DNA from: Luteibacter pinisoli
GTDB lineage: Bacteria; Pseudomonadota; Gammaproteobacteria; Xanthomonadales; Rhodanobacteraceae
Direction: 5' to 3'
DNA length: 64,000 nucleotides
NCBI RefSeq assembly: GCF_006385595.1
Contig: NZ_CP041046.1
Span: 1,488,001 to 1,552,000 of the forward strand
Positions 1-9,239 of this stretch are shown in pieces. Made by a program: the position numbers and the translations under genes. The notes beneath the pieces are model-generated. The model worked only from the letters and a program-made list of their open reading frames with translations. It was not told the DNA's origin and did no database searches. The stretch's first letter is position 1. Every line of letters begins with the position of its first letter.

Positions 1-450
1 CTTGTAAGGACTATTCGGATTGCCCGGGGAATGCAGGGCTCGATACGGCGTGGCAACGTTCTTGGCCGCCATCGTCATCACGGTGGGCCAGTCGCGCAGG
101 TTCGTCAGCGCGAGGTCGTACGATTCGCGTGCGAGGATGAAGTGCGCGATGTTGCTGCGGTTGACCGCCTCGCTGCTCGTGACCTGGCGGTTGAGCAGGT
201 CGTCCGACAGGCGGGCCAGCTGGCTGGTACCCGAGTACGGGTCTGCGAGCACGATGTACGGCACCTTCTCCTTCAGCGGAAGGATGTAGAAGTAGCCGCC
301 GATAAGGCACAACGAAACCACCAGCGAACACGACGCGACCATCCACGCGCGCTTTGCACTGCGCCTGGCTTCGTCGGCGATGGTGACTTCGAAGTTAACG
401 CTGCTCGACACAACGTTATCGATCTTCGGAGAGTTCTTTTTCTTAAGCAT
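1..450 (-). CDS. virB8: VirB8, inner-membrane T4SS component (N-terminal 150 residues, cut by window edge)
   Basis: The reading frame starts with ATG at 450 and runs off the window at position 1, so only 150 residues are visible. It has a lysine-rich cytoplasmic start, one hydrophobic segment at about residues 35-57, then the beginning of a periplasmic domain containing PYIVLADPYSGTSQLARL. This is the VirB8 plan: a bitopic inner-membrane protein that helps assemble the type IV secretion channel. It follows virB7 with a 20-base gap, the order of the bactericidal T4SS of Xanthomonas. The rest of the operon (virB9, virB10 and so on) should lie to the left. VirB8-like TrbF of a conjugation system is possible but less likely given the preceding gene. 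Confidence 0.88.
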   Translation of the reverse strand, partial: MLKKKNSPKIDNVVSSSVNFEVTIADEARRSAKRAWMVASCSLVVSLCLIGGYFYILPLKEKVPYIVLADPYSGTSQLARLSDDLLNRQVTSSEAVNRSNIAHFILARESYDLALTNLRDWPTVMTMAAKNVATPYRALHSPGNPNSPYK

Positions 451-470
451 GCCCCTGCCTCGTCACTTAC

Positions 471-953
471 TTACTTCGTATCCGCGTTAGCGGCGACGGG
501 GTTCTGGGGAGCCGGCGCTGACGGTGCAGCAACGGGTGGCGGCGCCAGGGTGCTGATCTCGTCGACGACAAGGTCGGGGCCGTTGACGATCACCGCGACG
601 CCCTGCGGCGCGTAGATCGAACTCAACTGCGACGCCGCATCACGCAGCTCCGAGGTATGGATCGCCGAAGCCGATTTCGTCAGCGTGAAATCCGAGCGCA
701 GCTTGTACTGCAGCTTCATGCCGTTGTCGGTCGTCCACCGCGTCAGCATCGTCTTCAACGTACCGTCCATCGGCGCCGCGTAGTACGTGTACGGCACCGC
801 AAGCGGGATCTCGGTCGTCTTGTCTTCGAAGTGGTTGATCGGCTTCCACGAACCGCCGAAATCGCGGGCAGGCGTTGTCCCGCAACCCGTAAGGGTTAAC
901 GAAATCACCAACATGGTGCCAATCAAAGCAAGGGAGGTCTGGCCTTTTTTCAC
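471..953 (-). CDS. virB7: VirB7-type T4SS lipoprotein with C-terminal N0-like domain
   Basis: 160 residues with a GTG start. Residues 1-24 form a lipoprotein signal with lipobox LTGC (Cys24). Next comes a short conserved segment, DFGGSWKPINHF (about 31-42), in the place where VirB7 contacts VirB9, followed by a globular region at about 55-135 and an Ala/Pro-rich tail. Most VirB7 proteins are under 60 residues. The longer form, with an N0 fold like that of secretins, is described for Xanthomonadaceae T4SS, and the pattern around SELRDAASQLSSIYAPQGV fits it. The lipoprotein would sit in the outer-membrane core complex. It is the first gene of the operon, with virB8 20 bases downstream. Length, lipobox and neighbour are seen; the N0 fold is inferred. 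Confidence 0.85.
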   Translation of the reverse strand: MKKGQTSLALIGTMLVISLTLTGCGTTPARDFGGSWKPINHFEDKTTEIPLAVPYTYYAAPMDGTLKTMLTRWTTDNGMKLQYKLRSDFTLTKSASAIHTSELRDAASQLSSIYAPQGVAVIVNGPDLVVDEISTLAPPPVAAPSAPAPQNPVAANADTK

Positions 954-996
954 GTTTCGCTCGTAACTTGTTGAAAAGCATTAACAACAGTCAAAA

Positions 997-1016
997 GACG
1001 GACACGACTATCCGTC
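997..1016 (-). promoter_or_regulatory. Hairpin with T-run in the virB7 leader (possible attenuator or CsrA site)
   Basis: Read on the minus strand, GACGGA-N8-TCCGTC forms a 6-bp stem followed by TTTTGA, and the 5' arm is preceded by GG so that two GGA triplets are close together. It lies about 44 bases upstream of the virB7 GTG. The shape suits either a weak intrinsic terminator/attenuator or a CsrA-binding hairpin. In Xanthomonas citri the virB operon leader is known to be a CsrA target. Structure is seen; function is inference. Confidence 0.4.
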
Positions 1017-1640
1017 CCGCGTCAGGCGCAGGGCCTGCCAGAATCAGTTAGTACGTAATCGGCAACGGAACGCCGAGAGCCGCACGAAAACGTGCATGCG
1101 TCGACCAGCGAGGCTCCGGTGAGGGCGGCGAAACGTCGAGCCTTGCCCCATGTTGTCCGTACATGTGCAGGGCATCAGCGCCCCGCACTTCGTGCAAGCT
1201 ATCCATTCAAACTTCCTGTTCCGGGCGAGACTGCCGCCCTGCCAATCGATGTAGCGAAGTGGCTCCTGCACAACCCGTCGAGCACGAATGTCAGCGACAT
1301 CGACTCGTCGTCCCTGGTTTGCAGGCGTTCCCCCTCATCGTTGCGAGCCGCAACTCGCGTCAAAAAAATAACTCATGAACGTGCAAATGGCGAGCACATT
1401 CGATACGCAATAAAGTGACCGCATTCACGGAAAAAACACTGAAAACATGGTTGCACTCGTAACCATGCGTCCGCGTACGTTAATTAGACCACAAAAGGTA
1501 AGACGGGAAGTTGACAGTAGTAATCGCTGCCGATGAAGCGTGGTGATCGAACATACGTGTGACTGATGTGATGGTGCATGGAAGCGGTTACGTCGAGCTG
1601 TATGACATCGCGCAGCGGCGCGCGAGGTCGCCGTGCATCG

Positions 1641-1838
1641 TCATGCGTTGCAGGTGCGGCGTTGTTTCTTGTGAGGTGCGTAAGGAGGCACCTGTTCGTT
1701 CATGCCGCGTACGACGATCCCGTCCATGTGGGTGTCTTTTGGTCCGTCGAGGGTTGCCCGCGCTTCGACCATGGCGGGCTGGCGACCCCGGGCCATTAGG
1801 CGAGCGAAACGTGCGATCGGAAAGTTTGTTACGCTCAA
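1641..1838 (-). CDS. Doubtful small hypothetical protein
   Basis: A 65-residue frame with a TTG start, or 51 residues from an internal ATG at Met15. Residues 15-50 (from MARGRQPAMVEARATLDG) have codons ending mostly in G or C, as in real genes of this genome, but no clear ribosome binding site or known family is visible. It lies upstream of the T4SS operon in the same orientation. It may be a chance frame. Confidence 0.2.
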   Translation of the reverse strand: MSVTNFPIARFARLMARGRQPAMVEARATLDGPKDTHMDGIVVRGMNEQVPPYAPHKKQRRTCNA

Positions 1839-1872
1839 AAAGGTTGCGCAAGCCGGCGAACCCCGCGTCGTC

Positions 1873-1892
1873 GTGTAGGGAATCCCCTACAC
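1873..1892. promoter_or_regulatory. Perfect inverted repeat upstream of pncC (TAGG-N6-CCTA family, site 1)
   Basis: GTGTAGGG and CCCTACAC are separated by AATC, giving an 8-bp perfect dyad whose core is TAGG-N6-CCTA (1876-1889). It ends 61 bases before the pncC ATG. Two other dyads of the same core (46666-46679, 48100-48113) stand at nearly the same distance before other genes. It could be a protein-binding operator or an RNA hairpin. The lack of a T-run argues against a terminator. Confidence 0.5.
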
Positions 1893-1952
1893 CGCATCGA
1901 CAGACCCGGGCGGGCAGGGTAGAACCGTCGTCTTTCCCCGCAGGAACCCCTG

Positions 1953-2462
1953 ATGGACTCCCACTCCTCCTTTAATGACGCCGCGCTGGGCGACCTGGCG
2001 CAGCAGGTGGCGGCCGCCGCCCTGGATAAGCGCGTGATGGTCGCGACGGCCGAGTCGTGCACCGGTGGCTGGATCTCCAAGGCGCTGACCGACCTGGCCG
2101 GGAGCTCGGCCTGGTTCGAGGCTGGCGTGGTCACCTATAGCTATAGCGCCAAGGAAAGCCTGCTCGGGGTGAACCCGCGGACGCTTGAGCGGACCGGCGC
2201 GGTCAGCGAGGAGACGGTGCTGGAGATGGTGTCCGGCGCCCTGGCCCGCTACGGCGCGGGCGTGGCCGTGGCGGTCACCGGGATTGCCGGTCCCTCCGGC
2301 GGCACCCAGGACAAGCCGGTGGGCACCGTATGGATCGGCTGGAAGCGCCGCGGGGGCTACGCCCACGCCAAAGTGTTCCACTTCGGTGGTGATCGCGAGG
2401 CGGTGCGCCGACAGACCGTCGCCGCCGCACTTGCTGGAATAGTCACCGAGCTGAACGGGTGA
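1953..2462 (+). CDS. pncC: Nicotinamide-nucleotide amidohydrolase PncC (CinA C-terminal domain type)
   Basis: 169 residues, the size of stand-alone CinA C-terminal domain proteins. These hydrolyse NMN to nicotinic acid mononucleotide and ammonia in NAD recycling. The family signature AESCTGG is at residues 33-39, with Ser35 the expected catalytic residue, and GIAGPSGG is at 110-117. It lacks the N-terminal molybdopterin-binding-like domain of full CinA. It stands 98 bases before recA, a conserved proteobacterial neighbourhood in which cinA/pncC and recA are often co-transcribed. Confidence 0.92.
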   Translation: MDSHSSFNDAALGDLAQQVAAAALDKRVMVATAESCTGGWISKALTDLAGSSAWFEAGVVTYSYSAKESLLGVNPRTLERTGAVSEETVLEMVSGALARYGAGVAVAVTGIAGPSGGTQDKPVGTVWIGWKRRGGYAHAKVFHFGGDREAVRRQTVAAALAGIVTELNG

Positions 2463-2560
2463 TCCGTCCAGCTGTGCCAAAATGCGCGCTGACGGATCGC
2501 AGTCCCTGAGACCCCGGTCCGGCAAGATACCTACCTAACACAAGCGAACCGGATATCACG

Positions 2561-3604
2561 ATGGACGACAATAAGCGCAAGGCGCTGGCGAGTGCCCTCG
2601 GCCAGATCGAAAAGCAGTTTGGCAAGGGTGCGGTCATGCGTCTTGGCGACCGCGTGGACGACCAGATCGACACCGTCTCCACCGGTTCGCTGGGCCTGGA
2701 CATCGCCCTCGGCATCGGCGGCCTGCCGCGCGGCCGTGTCGTGGAAATCTACGGTCCGGAATCGTCGGGCAAGACCACGCTCACCCTGCAGGCCATCGCA
2801 TCCTGCCAGCGCGCTGGCGGCACGGCGGCCTTCGTGGACGCCGAGCACGCGCTGGACCCGGGCTACGCCGAGAAGCTGGGCGTGAACGTGGCCGACCTGC
2901 TGGTCAGCCAGCCGGATACCGGCGAGCAGGCCCTCGAAATCGCCGACATGCTGGTGCGCTCCGGCGCCGTGGACATGGTGGTGGTCGACTCGGTCGCCGC
3001 GCTGACCCCGAAGGCGGAAATCGAAGGCGAGATGGGTGACTCCCACGTCGGCCTGCACGCCCGCCTGATGAGCCAGGCCCTGCGCAAGCTCACGGCCAAC
3101 ATTAAGAAGACGAACTGCCTGGTCATCTTCATCAACCAGATCCGCATGAAGATCGGCGTGATGTTCGGCAGCCCGGAAACCACCACGGGTGGTAACGCGC
3201 TGAAGTTCTACGCCTCGGTCCGCCTCGACATCCGCCGCATCGGCGCGGTGAAGAAGGGCGATGAAGTGATCGGCTCGGAAACCCGCGTCAAGGTCGTGAA
3301 GAACAAGGTGGCGCCGCCGTTCCGCCAGGCCGAGTTCGAGATCCTCTATGGCGAAGGCACCTCGCGCGAAGGCGAGATCATCGAGCTGGGCGTGCGCGAA
3401 AACCTCATCGACAAGTCGGGCGCCTGGTACAGCTACAAGGGTGACCGCATCGGCCAGGGCAAGGAAAACGTCCGCCAGTTCCTGCGCGACAACCCGGCCA
3501 TCGCCAACGAAGTGGACACGGAACTGCGTGCCCGCCTGCTGGTGAAGGCTGGGCCGAGCGCTTCCGCGGCCAATGCTGAGCAGGATGAGGTCGAAGAAGC
3601 CTGA
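2561..3604 (+). CDS. recA: Recombinase RecA
   Basis: 347 residues, full length. RecA forms filaments on single-stranded DNA, drives homologous pairing and stimulates LexA self-cleavage. Walker A GPESSGKT is at residues 65-72, the VVVDSVAALTPKAE Walker B/L1 region and the L2 region with FGSPETTTGGNALKF are present, and the acidic C-terminus ends DEVEEA. The 98 bases upstream show neither the enterobacterial CTG-N10-CAG SOS box nor the xanthomonad TTAGTA-N4-TACTAA type, so SOS control is not visible locally. recX overlaps its 3' end. Confidence 0.99.
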   Translation: MDDNKRKALASALGQIEKQFGKGAVMRLGDRVDDQIDTVSTGSLGLDIALGIGGLPRGRVVEIYGPESSGKTTLTLQAIASCQRAGGTAAFVDAEHALDPGYAEKLGVNVADLLVSQPDTGEQALEIADMLVRSGAVDMVVVDSVAALTPKAEIEGEMGDSHVGLHARLMSQALRKLTANIKKTNCLVIFINQIRMKIGVMFGSPETTTGGNALKFYASVRLDIRRIGAVKKGDEVIGSETRVKVVKNKVAPPFRQAEFEILYGEGTSREGEIIELGVRENLIDKSGAWYSYKGDRIGQGKENVRQFLRDNPAIANEVDTELRARLLVKAGPSASAANAEQDEVEEA

Positions 3605-4073
3605 TAACGGTGCGGGCCCGACCCGCACCGCGTACGACAAGGCGCTGGGCCTCCTGGCCCGGCGCGAACACTCCCGCCGCGAACTCCAGCAGAAGCTGGG
3701 GCGCGGTGGGTTTTCGCGTGACGATACGGCCACCGCCGTGGAGCGCCTGGGCGACCAGGGCTACCAGGACGATGGCCGTTTTGCCGAGGCCCTGCTGCGT
3801 AGCCGGGTAGGGCAGGGCTACGGGCCGGCCCGGATCCGGGCCGAGCTGCGCAGCCAGGGCATCCCGGACGCCACGGTCCGCGAACTGCTTGATTCCGCGG
3901 ACGTCGACTGGCACGAACTGGCCGCGAACCAGCTCCGCCGACGCTACGGATCGCCCTCCGCTGACGCCGCTGAGCGGACTCGGCGGGCGCAATTCCTCTT
4001 GCGTCGAGGCTTCGCCGCCGCCACAGTACGTGTTCTTACCCACGCCGATGCGGAAGACCCCGACGACGACTGA
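3573..4073 (+). CDS. recX: RecA regulatory protein RecX
   Basis: 166 residues, alpha-helical, with repeated three-helix modules: the first contains LLARREHSRRELQQKL, later ones FAEALLRSRVGQGYGPARI and AAERTRRAQFLLRRGF. RecX binds the RecA filament and limits its extension and ATPase activity. The frame overlaps recA by 32 bases; an in-frame ATG at 3585 is an alternative start. Overlap with recA implies co-transcription and translational coupling, which keeps RecX low relative to RecA. Confidence 0.93.
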   Translation: MLSRMRSKKPDNGAGPTRTAYDKALGLLARREHSRRELQQKLGRGGFSRDDTATAVERLGDQGYQDDGRFAEALLRSRVGQGYGPARIRAELRSQGIPDATVRELLDSADVDWHELAANQLRRRYGSPSADAAERTRRAQFLLRRGFAAATVRVLTHADAEDPDDD

Positions 4074-4141
4074 AGGCAGTGAGCCTTGATTCCGGACTGG
4101 GCGCCTTTCGCGATCCTCGCAGCCCAAAGCCACGATCGCTC

Positions 4142-6775
<2,634 letters not shown>

Positions 6776-7077
6776 ACGAACCCACGCCGGCCATGCAAGA
6801 GGGTGCCGTAAAGGCGCCCCGGCAGGGCGCTTTTAGCCGCATCCGCGTTGCGCCACCCGGTTTGGCTCAGCTAGTATCATCTGAATGTCGAACGCATCAT
6901 TCGACAGGTTCAGTCGGCTCGACGTAGGCAGGACAGCTGGTCTGCGACACACACACAATATAGCCGGGGAAGGCAGTTCGGCCTTCGATGGTCGAAAAGT
7001 CGATCCACCGGCGGCAAGACTCGGGGTGAGTTGTCGTTGGTGGGGAAGCCACTACCTGATTTTATGGAGTATCAATC
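6776..7077 (+). other. alaS-csrA intergenic region
   Basis: About 300 bases. The left end holds the alaS terminator hairpin (6814-6834). The remainder must carry the csrA promoters and leader; csrA often has several. I see a clear Shine-Dalgarno (GGAG near 7065) but no convincing sigma-70 pair. No open frame looks real. Confidence 0.5.
6814..6834 (+). terminator. Intrinsic terminator after alaS
   Basis: GCGCCC and GGGCGC are separated by CGGCA and followed by TTTT, 38 bases after the alaS stop. The stem is short but GC-rich and has the expected T-run. Confidence 0.65.
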
Positions 7078-7284
7078 ATGCTGATTCTGACCCGCCGGGT
7101 CGGTGAAACCCTTATGATCGGCGACGAGGTGACGGTCACCGTTCTGGGTGTGAAAGGTAACCAGGTGCGTATCGGTATCAACGCACCGAAGAATGTCGCG
7201 GTCCACCGCGAAGAGATTTACCAGCGCATCAAGAACGAGCACGACCAGGATCCTGCCGGCCATTCCGGTGACGACCACCAGTAA
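7078..7284 (+). CDS. csrA: Carbon storage regulator CsrA (RsmA)
   Basis: 68 residues, slightly longer than E. coli CsrA (61), starting MLILTRRVGETLMIGD with the conserved RNA-contacting N-terminus and the AVHREEIYQRI helix. The dimer binds GGA motifs in mRNA leaders, repressing or stabilising target messages; it is antagonised by small RNAs under Gac/Rsm control. A GGAG sequence 9-13 bases upstream sets the start. It precedes tRNA-Ser, as in E. coli. A GacA-like regulator at 61747 and a T4SS leader at 954 in the same window are possible partners. Confidence 0.98.
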   Translation: MLILTRRVGETLMIGDEVTVTVLGVKGNQVRIGINAPKNVAVHREEIYQRIKNEHDQDPAGHSGDDHQ

Positions 7285-7301
7285 AACGCTTTACGGCCGA
7301 C

Positions 7302-7321
7302 GCAAGGATCAGTATCCTTGC
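7302..7321 (+). other. Hairpin between csrA and tRNA-Ser
   Basis: GCAAGGAT-CAGT-ATCCTTGC, an 8-bp perfect stem with a 4-base loop, 17 bases after the csrA stop. There is no T-run, so it is more likely a processing or mRNA-end stabilising element than a complete terminator. Confidence 0.4.
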
Positions 7322-7359
7322 TGGCTCGTTCGGGCACTAGCCATCGAACGATGAAAAAT

Positions 7360-7452
7360 GGAGAGTTGCCCGAGAGGCCGAAGGGGCTCCCCTGCTAAGG
7401 GAGTATAGGGTCAAAAGCCTTATCGAGGGTTCGAATCCCTCACTCTCCGCCA
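7360..7452 (+). tRNA. tRNA-Ser (GCT)
   Basis: 93 bases with CCA encoded. The acceptor GGAGAGT pairs with ACTCTCC, the anticodon stem is CTCCC/GGGAG with loop CTGCTAA (anticodon GCT at 7394-7396), and the long variable arm is that of a class II tRNA. It reads AGC/AGU codons. Position after csrA matches the conserved csrA-tRNA-Ser arrangement. Confidence 0.97.
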
Positions 7453-7456
7453 GTTA

Positions 7457-7490
7457 CGCAAAACGCCCCGAAAGGGGCGTTTTGCGTTTC
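7457..7490 (+). terminator. Strong terminator after tRNA-Ser
   Basis: A 13-bp stem CGCAAAACGCCCC/GGGGCGTTTTGCG around GAAA, followed by TTTC. It begins 4 bases after the tRNA CCA end. Confidence 0.85.
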
Positions 7491-7540
7491 CGCGCCTGCG
7501 TTTTTCCGATCACCGCACGCGCGGCATTTTTCGCGCGCAC

Positions 7541-7572
7541 AAACAAAAACACCGGCCAGTGGCCGGTGTTTT
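7541..7572 (-). terminator. Terminator of tRNA-Pro
   Basis: AAAACACCGGCC and GGCCGGTGTTTT flank AGT. On the minus strand the stem is followed by a T-rich stretch, placing it directly after the 3' end of the leftward tRNA-Pro gene. Confidence 0.8.
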
Positions 7573-7584
7573 CGATGAAACGAT

Positions 7585-7661
<77 letters not shown>

Positions 7662-7674
7662 ACGGGAGCCGCGT

Positions 7675-7703
7675 ATATTAGCGACGACCGGGTTCCCTTG
7701 CAA
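7675..7703 (-). promoter_or_regulatory. Sigma-70 promoter of tRNA-Pro
   Basis: On the minus strand TTGCAA (-35), 17 bases, TAATAT (-10); the tRNA 5' end starts 14 bases downstream of the -10. It overlaps the region upstream of the divergent hisS. Confidence 0.7.
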
Positions 7704-7811
7704 CAGGGCGGCGCACTTTTTTTACATTTTGCCCGCAGGGCCGTCCGTAGCCATCTGTTACTCTATGGGGCTGCCGCTTGGCGCCCTACGTACAGCCCGA
7801 AGAGGAATTGC

Positions 7812-9197
7812 ATGGCACTCACCCCGGCCCGCACGATGCCTGGTGTCCTCGAGCTCCTGCCGCTCGACCAGATCGCCTTCCAGCGCATGCTCGACACCAT
7901 CCGCCGCAACTACGAGCGGTTTGGTTTCCTGCCCATCGAAACGCCGGTGATCGAGCATAGCGACGTCCTGCTGACCAAGACCGGCGGCGAGACCGAGCGC
8001 CAGGTGTATTTCGTGCAGTCCACGGGCGCGCTCAATGCGGCCGAGAAAGACGGCGGCGTGCCCGAGCTGGCCCTGCGCTTCGACCTCACGGTGCCGCTCG
8101 CGCGCTACGTCGCCGAGCACGAGCACGACCTCAGCTTCCCGTTCCGTCGCTACCAGATGCAGCGCGTGTACCGCGGCGAGCGTGCCCAGCGCGGCCGCTT
8201 CCGCGAGTTCTACCAGTGCGACATCGACGTCATCGGCAAGGACAGCCTGTCGGTGCGCTACGACGCCGAGATTCCGGCGGTGATCTACAGCGTGTTCCGC
8301 GAGCTCAACATCGGCGCGTTCACCATCCAGCTCAACAACCGCAAGCTGATGCGCGGTTACTTCGAGAACCTGGGCATCGCCGACGCCGAACAGCAGATGC
8401 TCGTGCTGCGCGAAGTGGACAAGCTGGACAAACGCGGTGCGGACTACGTCCGCGAGACGCTCACTGGCGAAACCTTTGGCCTCGCCGCGGATGTCGCGGA
8501 AAAGATCCTCGCATTCGTGCAGGTGCGTTCCACCTCGGTGGCCGACGCCTTCGCCAAGCTCGATGCGCTCGGCACCGGTTCGGAAACCTTCGAACAGGGC
8601 AGGGCGGAACTGAAGGAAGTGCTGGCGCTGATCCGCGACTTCGGCGTGCCCGAAACGCATTTCGCGCTGAACCTCTCGATCGCCCGCGGCCTGGACTACT
8701 ACACCGGCACCGTCTACGAGACGACGCTCAACGACCACCTGGGGATCGGTTCGATCTGCTCGGGTGGCCGCTACGAGAACCTCGCCGGCCAGTACACCAA
8801 GTCGCACCTGCCGGGCGTGGGCATTTCCATTGGCCTGACCCGCCTCTACTGGCAGCTGCGCGACGCGGGCCTGGTGTCCACGGCGCAGAGCACGGTGGAT
8901 GTGCTGGTAACCCACATGGATGCTGCGCAGATGCCGGCTTACCTGGCCGTGGCCAACGAACTGCGCACCGCCGGCATCGCCACGGAAGTGGTGCTGGAAG
9001 GCGGCAAGCTCGGCAAGCAGTTCAAGTACGCCGACCGCGCCGGTATCCGTTTCGTGCTGGTGCTGGGCGAGGACGAGATCGCCAAGGGTGTCGTCACCGT
9101 CAAGGACCTGCGCCGCGAAGATCAGTTCGAAGTGGCGCGCGCCGACCTGGTGAAGACGCTGCGCGTTGAACTGGCCCAGGCCGAAATCGGCCGTTAA
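7812..9197 (+). CDS. hisS: Histidyl-tRNA synthetase
   Basis: 461 residues. It attaches histidine to tRNA-His. Class II motif 2 is in GRFREFYQCDIDVIG, the histidine-specific signature is ARGLDYYTGTVYE, and the C-terminal anticodon-binding domain contains EGGKLGKQFKYADRAG. ATG at 7812 is chosen because GAGG lies 8 bases upstream and the product starts MALTPARTMPGVLELLP; the frame is open further upstream but without family similarity. It is followed after 42 bases by a histidine ammonia-lyase-like gene. Confidence 0.96.
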   Translation: MALTPARTMPGVLELLPLDQIAFQRMLDTIRRNYERFGFLPIETPVIEHSDVLLTKTGGETERQVYFVQSTGALNAAEKDGGVPELALRFDLTVPLARYVAEHEHDLSFPFRRYQMQRVYRGERAQRGRFREFYQCDIDVIGKDSLSVRYDAEIPAVIYSVFRELNIGAFTIQLNNRKLMRGYFENLGIADAEQQMLVLREVDKLDKRGADYVRETLTGETFGLAADVAEKILAFVQVRSTSVADAFAKLDALGTGSETFEQGRAELKEVLALIRDFGVPETHFALNLSIARGLDYYTGTVYETTLNDHLGIGSICSGGRYENLAGQYTKSHLPGVGISIGLTRLYWQLRDAGLVSTAQSTVDVLVTHMDAAQMPAYLAVANELRTAGIATEVVLEGGKLGKQFKYADRAGIRFVLVLGEDEIAKGVVTVKDLRREDQFEVARADLVKTLRVELAQAEIGR

Positions 9198-9239
9198 GCC
9201 GTACCCCATCCCACCCTAGCGCTCCGCACGGTAGTCCCC

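Larger units (their letters stand above)
954..1952. other. Non-coding kilobase between virB7 and pncC
   Basis: No open frame here has convincing coding character except one weak small candidate (1641-1838, minus). The stretch must hold the promoter and leader of the leftward T4SS operon and the promoter of the rightward pncC-recA block. Visible structures are a GGA-bearing hairpin at 997-1016, a GTTGCG-AGC-CGCAAC inverted repeat at 1338-1352, an A-run at 1363-1369, and a perfect inverted repeat at 1873-1892. Base composition around 1360-1520 is clearly more AT-rich than the flanking genes. In Xanthomonas a lexA gene lies next to recA; no trace of it is readable here. Confidence 0.6.

Noticed and set aside
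1047..1060. TTAGTACGTAATC, resembling half of a xanthomonad LexA box or TrpR-type site
   Set aside because: Only one half-site is present; the other half does not match either consensus.
1044..1271. 75-residue minus-strand frame with a CTKCGALMPCTC cysteine cluster
   Set aside because: Looks like a zinc ribbon for a few residues only; no ribosome binding site, remainder is Arg-rich random sequence, and it lies in the T4SS leader region.
4079..4141. Upstream extension of alaS from a GTG at 4079
   Set aside because: The added 21 residues are unlike any AlaRS; the family starts at the ATG at 4142.
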